Assembly: GCF_019968905.1 (NCBI RefSeq)
Contig: NZ_CP079946.1
Location: 8,157,356 to 8,221,355 of the forward strand
Length of the DNA: 64,000 nucleotides
Origin: Corallococcus sp. EGB
GTDB lineage: Bacteria > Myxococcota > Myxococcia > Myxococcales > Myxococcaceae
Reading direction: 5' to 3'
The notes beneath the pieces were generated by a model. The model saw only the letters and a program-made list of their open reading frames with translations. It had not been told where the DNA came from and searched no databases. Of the stretch, positions 14,023 to 22,927 are shown in pieces (positions within the stretch are counted from its first letter, which is position 1; the number at the start of each line of letters is the position of its first letter). The translations under genes and the position numbers were made by a program.

Positions 14023-16326
14023 GTGGCGAGCGCAGGCGAACAGCAGCCGGAGCAGACCTTCACCGAGGCCATTCTCGGCAAGGAAACCCTCTCCGCGACC
14101 TGGATGAAGCGGTGGCTTCGGCTGCCTTTCAGTACGCGCGTCGTGGTGGCCAGCGCCGGCTTCGCAGCCCTCCTGTTCCTCCCGTACCTGGGAGCGGTGG
14201 GGCTGTGGGACTGCTGGGAGACGCACTATGGCGAGGTGGCTCGGATGATGATCGAGCGCCGCGACTACGTGTATCCCTTCTGGGAAGGCGCCCACTTCTT
14301 CTCCAAGCCCCCGCTCACCATGTGGATGCAGGCGCTGGGCATGCAGGTGGTGGGCACCGTGCGCGGCAGCGGCGCGGTGGCCCTCTACACCGAGTGGGGC
14401 ATGCGCATCCCCTTCGCCCTCCTCAGCATCACCGCGGTGGCGCTCCTCTCGCTCGCGGTGTCGCGAGTGGTGAGCCACCGCGCGGGCCTGGCCACGGGCT
14501 TCATCCTGGCCACCATGCCGCTGTACTTCCTGCTCACGCGGCAGACGGTGACGGACACGCCCTTCGTCACGACCTTCAGCTGCGCCATGGCGTGCGCGCT
14601 CATCGGTCAGCTGGATGAGACGACGAAGCACCGCGCCGCGTGGTGGTACGGCTTCTACTTCTTCGCCGGCCTGGCCACGCTGGCCAAGGGTCTGCTCGGC
14701 GTGGGCCTGCCCGCCGTCATACTGGTGCTGTACGCGGCGCTGGCCGTCATTCCCTGGGACGGCGCCAGCGTGGAGCAGCACCTGCGCTGGCTGTCGGACA
14801 AGGACTTCCGCAAGGACGTGCGCGAGGGCCGCATGCCCATGCCCGTGCTGTGGGGGCAGATGTATCGGATGCACCTGGGCACGGGCATCCTCGTGTTCCT
14901 CGCGGTGGCGGTGCCCTGGTACCTCACCCTGTCTCTCTTCAAGGAGGTGGACGACGAGGGCAAGCTCTTCTGGTACCGCTTCTTCATCCACGACCACCTG
15001 AACCGCCTCACGGCGGGCGTCTACACCACCACGCCGGGCGGCACCTTCATCTACTTCATCGAGCAGGGCGGCTTCGCCATCTTCCCCTGGGTGGCGCTCT
15101 TGCCCGGCGCTTTCGCCGTGGTGTCGCGGCTGCGCCTGCGCTCGGCGAGCAAGGCGGATCATCTGGCCCTCATCGCCGTGCTGTGGGTGGCCTTCGCATT
15201 CTGGCTGCTGTCCTCCAGCGCCACGAAGTTCCACCACTACGTCTTCCCCGTGCTGCCGGGCCTGGCCATCCTGCTGGCCCTCTTCGCGGACCGGCTGTGG
15301 GAGGAGGGCATCTCCGCGCACGCGGTGAGCCTCATCTTCGGGTTCGTGCTCTTCGTCCTGGTGGGCAAGGACCTGGCGGAGAACCCGAAGAACTTCACGG
15401 ACCTGTTTGTCTTCAACTACGACCGCCCGTACCCGCAGGACCTGGTGACGAAGCCCATCGCCTTCTTCGCCGCGCGCCCGCTGTGGGCGGGGGACCTGGT
15501 GACGCTGGTGCTGCTGGCCTTCGGCGTGTACCTCGCGTTCGACGTGTTCGCTCCCCGCGCGAAGGAGAAGGCATCACCGGGGGCGCGCGCGGTGGCACTG
15601 CTGCTGTTGTTGTCCGGCGTGGCCACGCTGGGCGCGGTGGCGTCGCGGGCGCAGGTGTCCGCGGAGGTATTGCTGGGATTGGCGTTCCTGGCGGTGGCCG
15701 GCTTCCTGGGCTGGCAGTCCTCGCGGCCGGGCACGGAGGGCCGCTCGTCGCTGAGGACGGTGGCGGGGCTCATCGCGGTGGTAGGTGTGGCGCTCGCGGT
15801 GCGGGGCTTCCGCCAGCCGGTGGCGGAGGACTCGCTGCTCAAGGCGCTGTCCGAGCCCGTCAACATCAAGAGGACGCTGGGCTTCACCTTCGCGGTGGCC
15901 GGAGCGCTGGCGGTGGTGGCGGCCCTCAGGCGCACGCGGGTGATGCTGTTCGGTACGTTCTGGGCGCTTGCGGCGGGCGTGGCCCTCTGGTTCAACTGGA
16001 GCCACTGGGTGGACCTGGCCCACCACTGGACGCAGCGTGACCTCTTCTGGCGCTACTACGAGCAGCGCAAGGCGGACGAGCCCATCGTCGCGTACATGAT
16101 GAACTGGCGCGGTGAGACGTTCTACTCGCAGAACACGGTGGAGCAGTTCCGCGCCCGCGACGCCAGCACACGCATGCGCAACCTGGCGGCGCGGCCGGGC
16201 CGGGTGTGGGTGCTGGTGGAGCACAACCGCCTCAACCTGGTGCGCGACGCGGTGGGGCCGGACCACGTGGTGACGCCCGTGGACCGGGACATCAACAACA
16301 AGTTCGTGCTGGTGACCGTCGACTGA
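14023..16326 (+). CDS. GT39/ArnT-like membrane glycosyltransferase
   Basis: 767 residues of a GT-C fold protein with about a dozen membrane spans. The first is at about residues 35-55, followed by the periplasmic loop motif LWDCWETHYGEVARMM, which carries the acidic residues expected for catalysis. FFSKPPLTMWMQAL is the next conserved segment. The family moves a sugar or related group from a polyprenyl-phosphate donor to a protein or lipid A acceptor on the outer face of the inner membrane. GTG 14023 follows AAGGAG at 9 nt. It has no operon partner. The specific acceptor cannot be told. Confidence 0.85.
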   Translation: MASAGEQQPEQTFTEAILGKETLSATWMKRWLRLPFSTRVVVASAGFAALLFLPYLGAVGLWDCWETHYGEVARMMIERRDYVYPFWEGAHFFSKPPLTMWMQALGMQVVGTVRGSGAVALYTEWGMRIPFALLSITAVALLSLAVSRVVSHRAGLATGFILATMPLYFLLTRQTVTDTPFVTTFSCAMACALIGQLDETTKHRAAWWYGFYFFAGLATLAKGLLGVGLPAVILVLYAALAVIPWDGASVEQHLRWLSDKDFRKDVREGRMPMPVLWGQMYRMHLGTGILVFLAVAVPWYLTLSLFKEVDDEGKLFWYRFFIHDHLNRLTAGVYTTTPGGTFIYFIEQGGFAIFPWVALLPGAFAVVSRLRLRSASKADHLALIAVLWVAFAFWLLSSSATKFHHYVFPVLPGLAILLALFADRLWEEGISAHAVSLIFGFVLFVLVGKDLAENPKNFTDLFVFNYDRPYPQDLVTKPIAFFAARPLWAGDLVTLVLLAFGVYLAFDVFAPRAKEKASPGARAVALLLLLSGVATLGAVASRAQVSAEVLLGLAFLAVAGFLGWQSSRPGTEGRSSLRTVAGLIAVVGVALAVRGFRQPVAEDSLLKALSEPVNIKRTLGFTFAVAGALAVVAALRRTRVMLFGTFWALAAGVALWFNWSHWVDLAHHWTQRDLFWRYYEQRKADEPIVAYMMNWRGETFYSQNTVEQFRARDASTRMRNLAARPGRVWVLVEHNRLNLVRDAVGPDHVVTPVDRDINNKFVLVTVD

Positions 16327-16387
16327 GCGGTATCCCAGCGCAGGAGCGCGCGCAGGGAAAGCGGGCCAGGGTCGGCCATGGCGCCAT

Positions 16388-17299
16388 TCAGCGTGCCCGC
16401 TGGAAGTTCCCGTCCTCGCAGAAGACGCCGGGTGAGGGGGGCGCTCCCTCAAGCGGGGGTGGAGCCGGGGCTGGAGGAGGAGAGCCCGGCCCTGGCTGCG
16501 ACAGTGGAGTCGGCGAAGGAGCGCACGCCGCGATTGGCTTGGGCGGGACGCCCGCGGCGCGGTGGAAGGTGCGCACGAAGTTGGAGAGGTCACCAAAGCC
16601 GACGTCGAACGCGATGTCGGTGATGGAGCGAGCATCGTCGGCCAGCAGTCGGGCCGCGTGGCGCAGGCGGGAGCGGATCAAGTACTGGTGCGGAGAGACG
16701 CCCAGGACCTTCGAGAACAGCCGGAGGAAGTGGAACGGACTGAGCCCGACCTCCCGCGCCACCCGTTCGAGCACGACCGGCTCGTGCGAGTGCGCGTCCA
16801 ACCACAGCGCCGCCTCCACCGCGCGGCGGCGATGCTGCGGCCGGGCGTCCACCGGCCTGAGCTTCCTTCCAGTGGCGACGTCCACGAAGCGTGCAGCGAA
16901 CAGGCCCCCCAGCTCATCGAGCCCCAGGTCGCGCCTGCCCTCCACCGCCGCCCGCGCGAGTTCGGCGAACACCATCAACTCCGGCAGCGGAGGAACGGGG
17001 CCCGTCCGCCAGACCTCCTGCCGACCACCGAGGGCATCCACCAGCGTCTCCGAGAGCCCGAATGACAGACACTCGTCCCCCACCACGTGCTCGTGCGTGC
17101 ACTGGTATTCGTCACCAGGGTGGCCAATCAGCAGCGAGCCCGCCACCAGCTCGAACGTGTTCCCCCGCGTGTGGTAGCTGAAATAGGCAATGGAGAAGCC
17201 CGTGTGCTGCTCCGTGAACGGCGTGTCCCAGGGACCCGCGTGGCACCGGTAGTCGAACACCGAGAGCGAATCGCACTTCATGACCGTCGTCGCCGCCAT
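16388..17299 (-). CDS. AraC-family regulator with an IS91-derived C-terminus
   Basis: 303 residues. Residues about 1-190 are a cupin-like sensing domain. About 190-270 are the AraC DNA-binding domain with two HTH units ([20 protein letters not shown] and [20 protein letters not shown], then FHRAAGVPP). From [20 protein letters not shown] onward the last 40-odd residues are Pro/Ala/Ser-rich. They are the antisense reading of an IS91-like transposase fragment that overlies the gene end, replacing the native tail. The DNA-binding domain itself looks complete. ATG 17299 follows GGGGAG; MKCDSL at 17281 is an internal alternative. Confidence 0.8.
   Translation of the reverse strand: MAATTVMKCDSLSVFDYRCHAGPWDTPFTEQHTGFSIAYFSYHTRGNTFELVAGSLLIGHPGDEYQCTHEHVVGDECLSFGLSETLVDALGGRQEVWRTGPVPPLPELMVFAELARAAVEGRRDLGLDELGGLFAARFVDVATGRKLRPVDARPQHRRRAVEAALWLDAHSHEPVVLERVAREVGLSPFHFLRLFSKVLGVSPHQYLIRSRLRHAARLLADDARSITDIAFDVGFGDLSNFVRTFHRAAGVPPKPIAACAPSPTPLSQPGPGSPPPAPAPPPLEGAPPSPGVFCEDGNFQRAR
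16445..16555 (+). repeat. IS91-like transposase 3' fragment inside the araC 3' end
   Basis: The DNA from TCCCTCAAGCGGGGG to GATTGGCTTGGGCGGGAC is nearly identical over about 105 bp to the copy starting at 26030. It stops just before the part that encodes the zinc ribbon. On the opposite strand it supplies the coding sequence for the tail of the AraC protein. Confidence 0.8.
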
Positions 17300-17507
17300 C
17301 GTTCTCCCCGTCCGCCAGCCGCCGCATCCAGGAGGGCCGCCCCGTGCGCTGTCATGACGCGGCGCGACCCTGGTCACGCCCTACGCACCGCGCTTGGAGA
17401 ATCTTGCGCGCTGGCGAGCCTCGCCTGGCGGACAGGGCGCCCCCAAGCATGTAATTGCCAGCGCTCGTGGTAAAATCCTAACTCCATTTGAAGTGGGGGA
17501 TTCTCCG

Positions 17508-19769
17508 ATGAAAAGCCTATTGAGGAGTCTTTGCGCCGTCTGGGCTGGCCTCTCGCTTTGCGGATGCAGCATGACCGGCGGGGAAGCCGCGGCGGCTCCG
17601 GTGGAGCAGGACGACAACGACCTCCGGGCCGCGCCAGGCAACCTGCATGATGCGCGGAGCGTGGGAGCGGAGGGAGGGATTCCCTACTTCATCCGTGGAG
17701 AGCTGGGACAAATCGACCTGGGGGCGGATGCGCGGCTGCTCCCAGGAGGGCCGCGGACGCAGGAGTCGCTGCGAGGCATCGCGCCCGCGTTTCGCCTGCG
17801 TGGCGAAGACCTGATGCTGTCGCGGGTGCAGGTGGACGAACAGGGCCACAGCCACCTGCGCTTCCAGCAGTTCAAGAACGGGCTGAAGGTGGTGGGCGGC
17901 GAGCTGATTCTCCACGCGGACACCACGGGCCTCATCTACGCGGCCAACGGTTCAGCACGTGACGGGGCGAAGGCGGAGGTGTCGCCGGCGCTGTCAGAAG
18001 CCATGGCGGCGAGCGCGGCGGTCCGCGACCTGGGGGTCCGCGACGCGGTGGCGGAGCGTCCCGCGCGGCTGGTGTATCTGCTGGGCGAAGGCGCGCGTCC
18101 GACGACGCTGGCCTACGAGGTACACGTCACAGGCGACCGCGGCGACCTGCCAGCGGACGAGCAGGTGTACGTGGACGCGGAGACGGGAGCGCGGCTGGCG
18201 GTCCATTCGCGCATCCATACGGCGCTGAATCGCCAGGTGTACTCGGCCAACAACGGCACCACGCTCCCCGGCACCCTCAGGCGCTTTGAGGGAAGCGCGG
18301 CCACGGGCGACTCCCACGTGGACGAGAGCTTCGGCCACCTGAGCACCATCTACCAGTGCTACCTCCAGAACTTCGGCCGCGACTCCTTCGACAACGCGGG
18401 CGCACCGCTCAGGAGCACGGTGCACTACGGCTCCAACTACGTGAACGCCTACTGGAATGGCGTGCAGTTGGTGTACGGCGATGGGGACGGCGTGAATTCC
18501 ACCGCGCTGGGCAAGTCGCGGGACGTGACCGCGCACGAGCTGACGCATGCGGTGACGGAGCTCGAGTCGAACCTCGTCTACGCCAACGAGTCCGGGGCGC
18601 TCAGCGAGTCCCTGAGCGACATCTTCTCCGCCTACTGCGAAGCGTGGGCGAAAGGGTGGAGCATCGACAGCGGCGTCTACATGATTGGCGACGACGTCTG
18701 GACCCCGAGCATCCCGAACGACGCGCTCCGATACATGAACGACCCCGTGCTGGACGGGGCGTCGGTGGACTACTACCCGAACTACTCCTCCGGCACGGAT
18801 GTGCACTACGGCTCCGGCATTCCCAACCTGGCCTTCTACCTGCTCGCCCAAGGTGGCACCCACCCACGCGGCAAGACGACCACGGTCGTGTCGGGCATTG
18901 GCATCCAGAAGGCGGGACGCATCTTCTATTGGGCGAACACGAACTACTTCACCTCCACCACCACCCTCCGTCAGGCAAGGCTGTACACGGTGCAGGCCGC
19001 CCAGGCGCTCGGCTACGACGCGGCCACGACACAGTCGGTCGAGAACGCATGGACCGCCGTGGGGGTGTCCTCGCTCGAGATGCCGCAGCTCATCAACGGC
19101 GTGCCGCTCCCAGGCCTGGGAGGCGCCCCGGACAGCACGCAATACGCCTACTTCGATGTGCCGAGTGAACCGGGCGGCGGAAACTGCCTCTCGCTCATGG
19201 AGGGTGGGAACGGCGCGGTCAACACGCTGGCCACCCCGAGCAAGCTCACCATCAGCACCAGCGGCGGCACGGGGAACGCGGACCTGTACGTGAAGTTCGA
19301 CTCGCAGCCGACGCTCGTCAACTTCGACTGCCGGTCGATGCTTCCCGGAAATGAAGAGACCTGCACGTTCCCCAGCCCGTCCCCTGGCAGGTGGTACGTC
19401 ATGTTGCATGGCAAGAACGCTTTCGCCGGCGTCTCCCTGAAGGCCACCTACACCCCTGCCACCTACGACCCGCCCACGGTGAACATGAAGGGAAGCCTCA
19501 GTCTTGGCGATCAGCACCCCATGGGCCCCTTCTGCGTCATTCCAGGCAGGAAGCTCACCGCGGTGATGACGGGAACGGGGGACCCGGACCTGTACGTCCG
19601 CTGGAACCAGCCCCCCACGCTCACTGATTACGACTGCCGCCCCTACCTCGCCGGTGCCTCCGAGTCGTGCCTGATGACGGTTCCGTCCGGCGTGCAACGC
19701 GTCTACCTCATGGTGCGGGGCTACACCGCGAGCACCTACGACCTAACCTTGACGTACAACATTCCGTAG
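17508..19769 (+). CDS. M4 (thermolysin-type) secreted metalloprotease with two PPC-like domains
   Basis: 753 residues. An export signal with possible lipoprotein cysteine (MKSLLRSLCAVWAGLSLCGC) is followed by a FTP/PepSY-type propeptide (about 50-230). The M4 catalytic domain has zinc ligands in HELTH (343-347) and E367 of SESLSD, and the C-terminal catalytic region has DVHYGSGIPNLAFYL. Two bacterial pre-peptidase C-terminal domains follow (TGNADLYVKFDSQP then GDPDLYVRWNQPP, each with a DCR segment). It should be an extracellular zinc endopeptidase, typical for a predatory lifestyle. ATG 17508 gives a correct signal peptide. Confidence 0.93.
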   Translation: MKSLLRSLCAVWAGLSLCGCSMTGGEAAAAPVEQDDNDLRAAPGNLHDARSVGAEGGIPYFIRGELGQIDLGADARLLPGGPRTQESLRGIAPAFRLRGEDLMLSRVQVDEQGHSHLRFQQFKNGLKVVGGELILHADTTGLIYAANGSARDGAKAEVSPALSEAMAASAAVRDLGVRDAVAERPARLVYLLGEGARPTTLAYEVHVTGDRGDLPADEQVYVDAETGARLAVHSRIHTALNRQVYSANNGTTLPGTLRRFEGSAATGDSHVDESFGHLSTIYQCYLQNFGRDSFDNAGAPLRSTVHYGSNYVNAYWNGVQLVYGDGDGVNSTALGKSRDVTAHELTHAVTELESNLVYANESGALSESLSDIFSAYCEAWAKGWSIDSGVYMIGDDVWTPSIPNDALRYMNDPVLDGASVDYYPNYSSGTDVHYGSGIPNLAFYLLAQGGTHPRGKTTTVVSGIGIQKAGRIFYWANTNYFTSTTTLRQARLYTVQAAQALGYDAATTQSVENAWTAVGVSSLEMPQLINGVPLPGLGGAPDSTQYAYFDVPSEPGGGNCLSLMEGGNGAVNTLATPSKLTISTSGGTGNADLYVKFDSQPTLVNFDCRSMLPGNEETCTFPSPSPGRWYVMLHGKNAFAGVSLKATYTPATYDPPTVNMKGSLSLGDQHPMGPFCVIPGRKLTAVMTGTGDPDLYVRWNQPPTLTDYDCRPYLAGASESCLMTVPSGVQRVYLMVRGYTASTYDLTLTYNIP

Positions 19770-19794
19770 GGCCGGAGGACAGCAGGTCTTCCAC

Positions 19795-19824
19795 GGAGCG
19801 AGGCGCCCTCCTGCGCCTCGCTCC
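19795..19824. terminator. Stem-loop between convergent genes
   Basis: GGAGCGAGGCGC / GCGCCTCGCTCC, perfect 12-bp arms around a 6-nt loop. It sits 25 bp past the protease stop and before the convergent SDR stop. No U-tract is seen on either strand. It can serve both transcripts. Confidence 0.6.
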
Positions 19825-19867
19825 AACCCGGCTCAACCCTCCGCGCCTACCGAAACAAGCACCAGGC

Positions 19868-20581
19868 TCAGCGCAACACGTAGCCGCCATCGGCGAAGAG
19901 TGTCGAGCCGGTCATGGAGCTGTTGGTGAGCAAGAACAGGGCCGCATCCGCGACATCGTCGACGCGCCCGACCTCACCGAGCAGCGTGGCGGCGCGATAG
20001 CCGCTGAAGGCGGCGTCGCGGAGCTCGGCGGGGCGCCGACGCCACAGGTCGCTGTCGACGGTGCCCGGCGCGATGACATTGACCCGACGCGGCGCGAGCT
20101 CCGTGGCCAGCCCCCGCGCGAGCCCTTCGACCGCGGCGTTGCAGGCGGCGTAGGCCGCGCCCCCCTTGACGGGCCGGGCGCCAGCGGCACCCGACATCAG
20201 CACCACCGATGCACGCTCCGTCAACTTCGGCAGCGCGGCGTGCACGGCCCAATATTGTCCCCAGAACTTGTGCGTGAACGGGCTCTCCGCGACCTCGGGC
20301 GCACTGTCGGCGAAGCTTCCGACGCGGTAGCTCGCCCCAGGAGTGAAGAGCATGTCGACGCTGTCGAGGTGGCCGAAGAACGCCGCCAGCGACTCGCGCG
20401 ACGCTGAATCGACGGTGTAGCCGCGCGCGCCGGCGCCCAACCGAGCCAGTGCACTGTCGAGTCGGTCTTGAGAACGGCCCCCGATGACCACGTTGAGCCC
20501 GCGCTCGGCCGCCAATTGCGCGGTTCGAAAGCCGATGCCGGAGCTGCCGCCGATCACCACCAACGTCTTGTCGCGTGACAT
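19868..20581 (-). CDS. Short-chain dehydrogenase/reductase (SDR)
   Basis: 237 residues, classical SDR size. Rossmann motif VVIGGSSGIGFRTAQLA (GGSSGIG). The active-site Ser is probably in VVLMSGAAGARP, and the usual YxxxK is replaced by AYAACNAAVE. The C-terminal MTGSTLFADGGYVL is typical. Loss of the catalytic Lys position suggests altered or atypical chemistry. ATG 20581 (MSRDKTLVVIGG). It is divergent from a LysR regulator across a perfect palindrome and is very likely its target. Confidence 0.85.
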   Translation of the reverse strand: MSRDKTLVVIGGSSGIGFRTAQLAAERGLNVVIGGRSQDRLDSALARLGAGARGYTVDSASRESLAAFFGHLDSVDMLFTPGASYRVGSFADSAPEVAESPFTHKFWGQYWAVHAALPKLTERASVVLMSGAAGARPVKGGAAYAACNAAVEGLARGLATELAPRRVNVIAPGTVDSDLWRRRPAELRDAAFSGYRAATLLGEVGRVDDVADAALFLLTNSSMTGSTLFADGGYVLR

Positions 20582-20662
20582 CCTGTCTCCTCGATGACGG
20601 GTTGAGCTGCGTCGAGACCTCAATGTACCGAGCAGGTGGCGTGCGGGGAGGTCGCCTCCAAC

Positions 20663-20677
20663 GTGACAAAGTGTCAC
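20663..20677. promoter_or_regulatory. Perfect GTGACA-AAG-TGTCAC palindrome between lysR and SDR
   Basis: Six-base arms with a 3-bp centre, 38 bp upstream of the LysR start and 82 bp upstream of the SDR start. Its position and symmetry fit the recognition site of the divergent LysR regulator for autorepression and SDR control. Function is inferred. Confidence 0.6.
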
Positions 20678-20714
20678 CCTTCCGTCGTTCGACGGCGAAC
20701 CCAAAGGAGACCGG

Positions 20715-21668
20715 ATGCTGACGCAGAGCGCACTGGCTGGAATCCGCGCCTTTGTCGCCTTGGGCGACACGGGGAGCTTCACCGACGCGGCGCTACGCAT
20801 CGACGTGTCGCGTACGGCCGTGAGCAAGGCGGTCTCGCGGCTTGAAGCGCGCCTGGGCGTGCGCCTGGTGGAGCGCTCCACCCGCCGGCTTGCGTTGACG
20901 CCGGAGGGGCGTGAATTCCACGAGCGTTGCCGGCAGGTGATGGATGCCTTGGCCTCGGCGGAGGCGTCCGTCAGCACCCGGCGGACACAACCGGCGGGCG
21001 ACGTGCGCCTGGACGTGCCCCTGCTGTTCGGCCGTCGCTGGGTCATGCCGGTCGTGGGGGAGCTGGCCACGCGGCATCCGCGCTTGCGCTTCGATGTGAC
21101 GTTCTCCAATCGCGTGAGCGAACTGGTGGCTGACGGTGTGGATCTGGCCGTGCGCATCGGCAAGCTGGCGGACCGCGCGGAGCTGATGGCACGCCCCCTG
21201 GGTATACAACGGACAGTCCTGTGCGCCTCGCCGACGTATCTGGCGCGCGGCGGCGTGCCTCAGTCCCTCGCCGACCTCGCCGGGCACCGTTGCCTGCTAT
21301 CGGATCGCCGGACGGGCTGGCGGTTGACGGAGCTTGTGGACGCAACGCGACCGGAGGCCGGAGTGACCTCGAGCGAGGTCCCCGTGGATGGCGCGCTCTG
21401 CCTGCGTGACACCGGCGCCTTGCTGGATGCGGCGCTGGCGGGCATGGGCGTGGCGCAACTGCCCTCGTGGCTGGCCGATGAACACTTGCAGGCTGGCGCC
21501 TTGCGCCGGGTGCTGCCAACGCTCCGGGGCGCCTCGTTACCCATCCACGCCGTCTGGCCGAGGGGCAGGCACATGCCTCCGCGGGTTCGACTGGTGATCG
21601 ACGCGCTGGTCGCGCAGATGGCCACCCAGCCGCAGTTCGCCCCGGAGTTCGCGCGCCCGGGCGTGTAG
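20715..21668 (+). CDS. LysR-family transcriptional regulator
   Basis: 317 residues. N-terminal winged HTH (residues about 5-65: IRAFVALGDTGSFTDAALRI, TAVSKAVSRLEARLGVRLVE) and a LysR substrate-binding domain (about 92-300). The closest style is the group that controls divergent dehydrogenases. ATG 20715 follows AAAGGAGA. It presumably binds the palindrome at 20663 and regulates the SDR at 19868. The inducer is unknown. Confidence 0.93.
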   Translation: MLTQSALAGIRAFVALGDTGSFTDAALRIDVSRTAVSKAVSRLEARLGVRLVERSTRRLALTPEGREFHERCRQVMDALASAEASVSTRRTQPAGDVRLDVPLLFGRRWVMPVVGELATRHPRLRFDVTFSNRVSELVADGVDLAVRIGKLADRAELMARPLGIQRTVLCASPTYLARGGVPQSLADLAGHRCLLSDRRTGWRLTELVDATRPEAGVTSSEVPVDGALCLRDTGALLDAALAGMGVAQLPSWLADEHLQAGALRRVLPTLRGASLPIHAVWPRGRHMPPRVRLVIDALVAQMATQPQFAPEFARPGV

Positions 21669-21701
21669 CGCGACAACCGCGAGCCGACGCCGCTCGCCCC
21701 G

Positions 21702-22352
21702 TCAGCCGCTGGCGGCGACGAGGCCCGAGAGGTCGCCAACGATGCGCCCCTCCACGATGGGCACACAGTCCGGCGGGCACTCCGTCGTGAAGCGCAGGCC
21801 CAGCGCCTTCGCCCGGACGAGGAACCCATCCAGGCCCTCCAGGCAGGCGTCCGGGATGTCATGCAAGACCATCAGCGTATGAGGGCGCAGCGCGCAATCC
21901 TGGAGCGCCTTCTCCGGCCACCCCGCGGGATCCAGCCAGTCGCCGGGGACGCTGTTCCAGAGCACACACGAGTACTGGCGGGCGCACAGGTGGTCGACGG
22001 CGCGCGGACTCAGCAGATGCGGGCCCAGCCTCCCTCCGCCGCCGAAGGGACGGAACCTCTTCGGCGCGGACACCAGCGGGGCGAGGAGCTCATCCGTCGC
22101 GGCGATCTCCTCCTCCACCGCGTCCGGGCGCGCATCTTCCCCGAGCGGAATGGAGTGCGTGAAGGAGTGATTCCCGATGAGGTGCCCCGCATCGCGCGCG
22201 CGCTCGACGAGCCGCCTCCCCTCGTCCGAGACGAGGTTCTTCCCCAGCACGAAGAACCAAGCAGGGATGGCGTGCGACGCCAGGACATCGAGCACCCGCG
22301 GCGTCACGCGGGGATCGGGCCCGTTGTCGAACGAGAGCGTGAGCAGGCTCAC
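21702..22352 (-). CDS. Polysaccharide deacetylase-like (CE4/NodB) protein with altered metal motif
   Basis: 216 residues with NodB-type motifs: SFDNGPD (usually TFDDGPD), the metal-binding HxxxH in GNHSFTHS, RPFGGGGRLGP, and LHDIP near the end. The second Asp of the first motif, a metal ligand, is Asn, so deacetylase activity may be weakened or a different amide may be cut. The start is GTG 22352, which overlaps the TGA of the VOC gene as GTGA, implying translational coupling. It is the last gene of the FAH-VOC-deacetylase unit. Confidence 0.75.
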   Translation of the reverse strand: MSLLTLSFDNGPDPRVTPRVLDVLASHAIPAWFFVLGKNLVSDEGRRLVERARDAGHLIGNHSFTHSIPLGEDARPDAVEEEIAATDELLAPLVSAPKRFRPFGGGGRLGPHLLSPRAVDHLCARQYSCVLWNSVPGDWLDPAGWPEKALQDCALRPHTLMVLHDIPDACLEGLDGFLVRAKALGLRFTTECPPDCVPIVEGRIVGDLSGLVAASG

Positions 22353-22891
22353 CGGAACACGTTGTTGGAGGTGCGATCCCCCGCGAGCCACCGCGCCAGC
22401 TCCTGGCGGGCCCTGGCGCGACGGGCCTCCACGAGTTCAGGCCGCACGGCCTCCGGGCTGTCGTGCGTGAACTCGACGATCATCCCGTTCGGGTCCTTCA
22501 CGTAGAGCGAGCGACAGTAGCCGTGCTCCAGCACGTACAGCTCGGGCTCCTTGTAGCCAGCGGCCCGCAGGCGCTGCTCGATTCCGTGCTGGGTCTCCGG
22601 GTCCACGTTCAGCGCGATGTGGTGGAACGGAGAGGCGGGCATCTCCGGCCCGAAGAGCTGCTGGTCCGCCGGCTTCTCGAACTGGAAGAACGCGAGCGCG
22701 CTCCCATCCGCGAGCTCGAAGAACGTGTGGCAGTAGGTTCGGACGGCACCGAACAGCTCGTCCGACTCGCACCAGGTCGCGACGAGCGGCAGGCCAATCA
22801 ACTCCTCGTAGAACTTCCGTGTCGCCTCGAGATCCCGGGTCACGTAGGCCGTGTGATGCAGCCTGCTGGGCAGCTTCGCTTGCGTGGACAT
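22349..22891 (-). CDS. VOC-family (glyoxalase/extradiol dioxygenase-like) protein
   Basis: 180 residues, one vicinal-oxygen-chelate unit pair. The first half has LHHTAYVTRDLEATRKFYEE and the second half SPFHHIALNV with LYVKDPNGMIVEFTH. The paired His and Glu residues at the start and end of each half fit a metal site. It lies 36 bp downstream of a fumarylacetoacetate-hydrolase-type gene and overlaps the deacetylase gene. Together they suggest ring or diketone catabolism. Exact reaction unknown. Confidence 0.8.
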   Translation of the reverse strand: MSTQAKLPSRLHHTAYVTRDLEATRKFYEELIGLPLVATWCESDELFGAVRTYCHTFFELADGSALAFFQFEKPADQQLFGPEMPASPFHHIALNVDPETQHGIEQRLRAAGYKEPELYVLEHGYCRSLYVKDPNGMIVEFTHDSPEAVRPELVEARRARARQELARWLAGDRTSNNVFR

Positions 22892-22927
22892 TCGTCCTCC
22901 CGTGGGTGCTTCCTCAACGACCCCAGC

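Noticed and set aside
13936-15321. 461-codon open frame antisense to the GT39 gene
   Set aside because: Antisense shadow without recognisable protein features.
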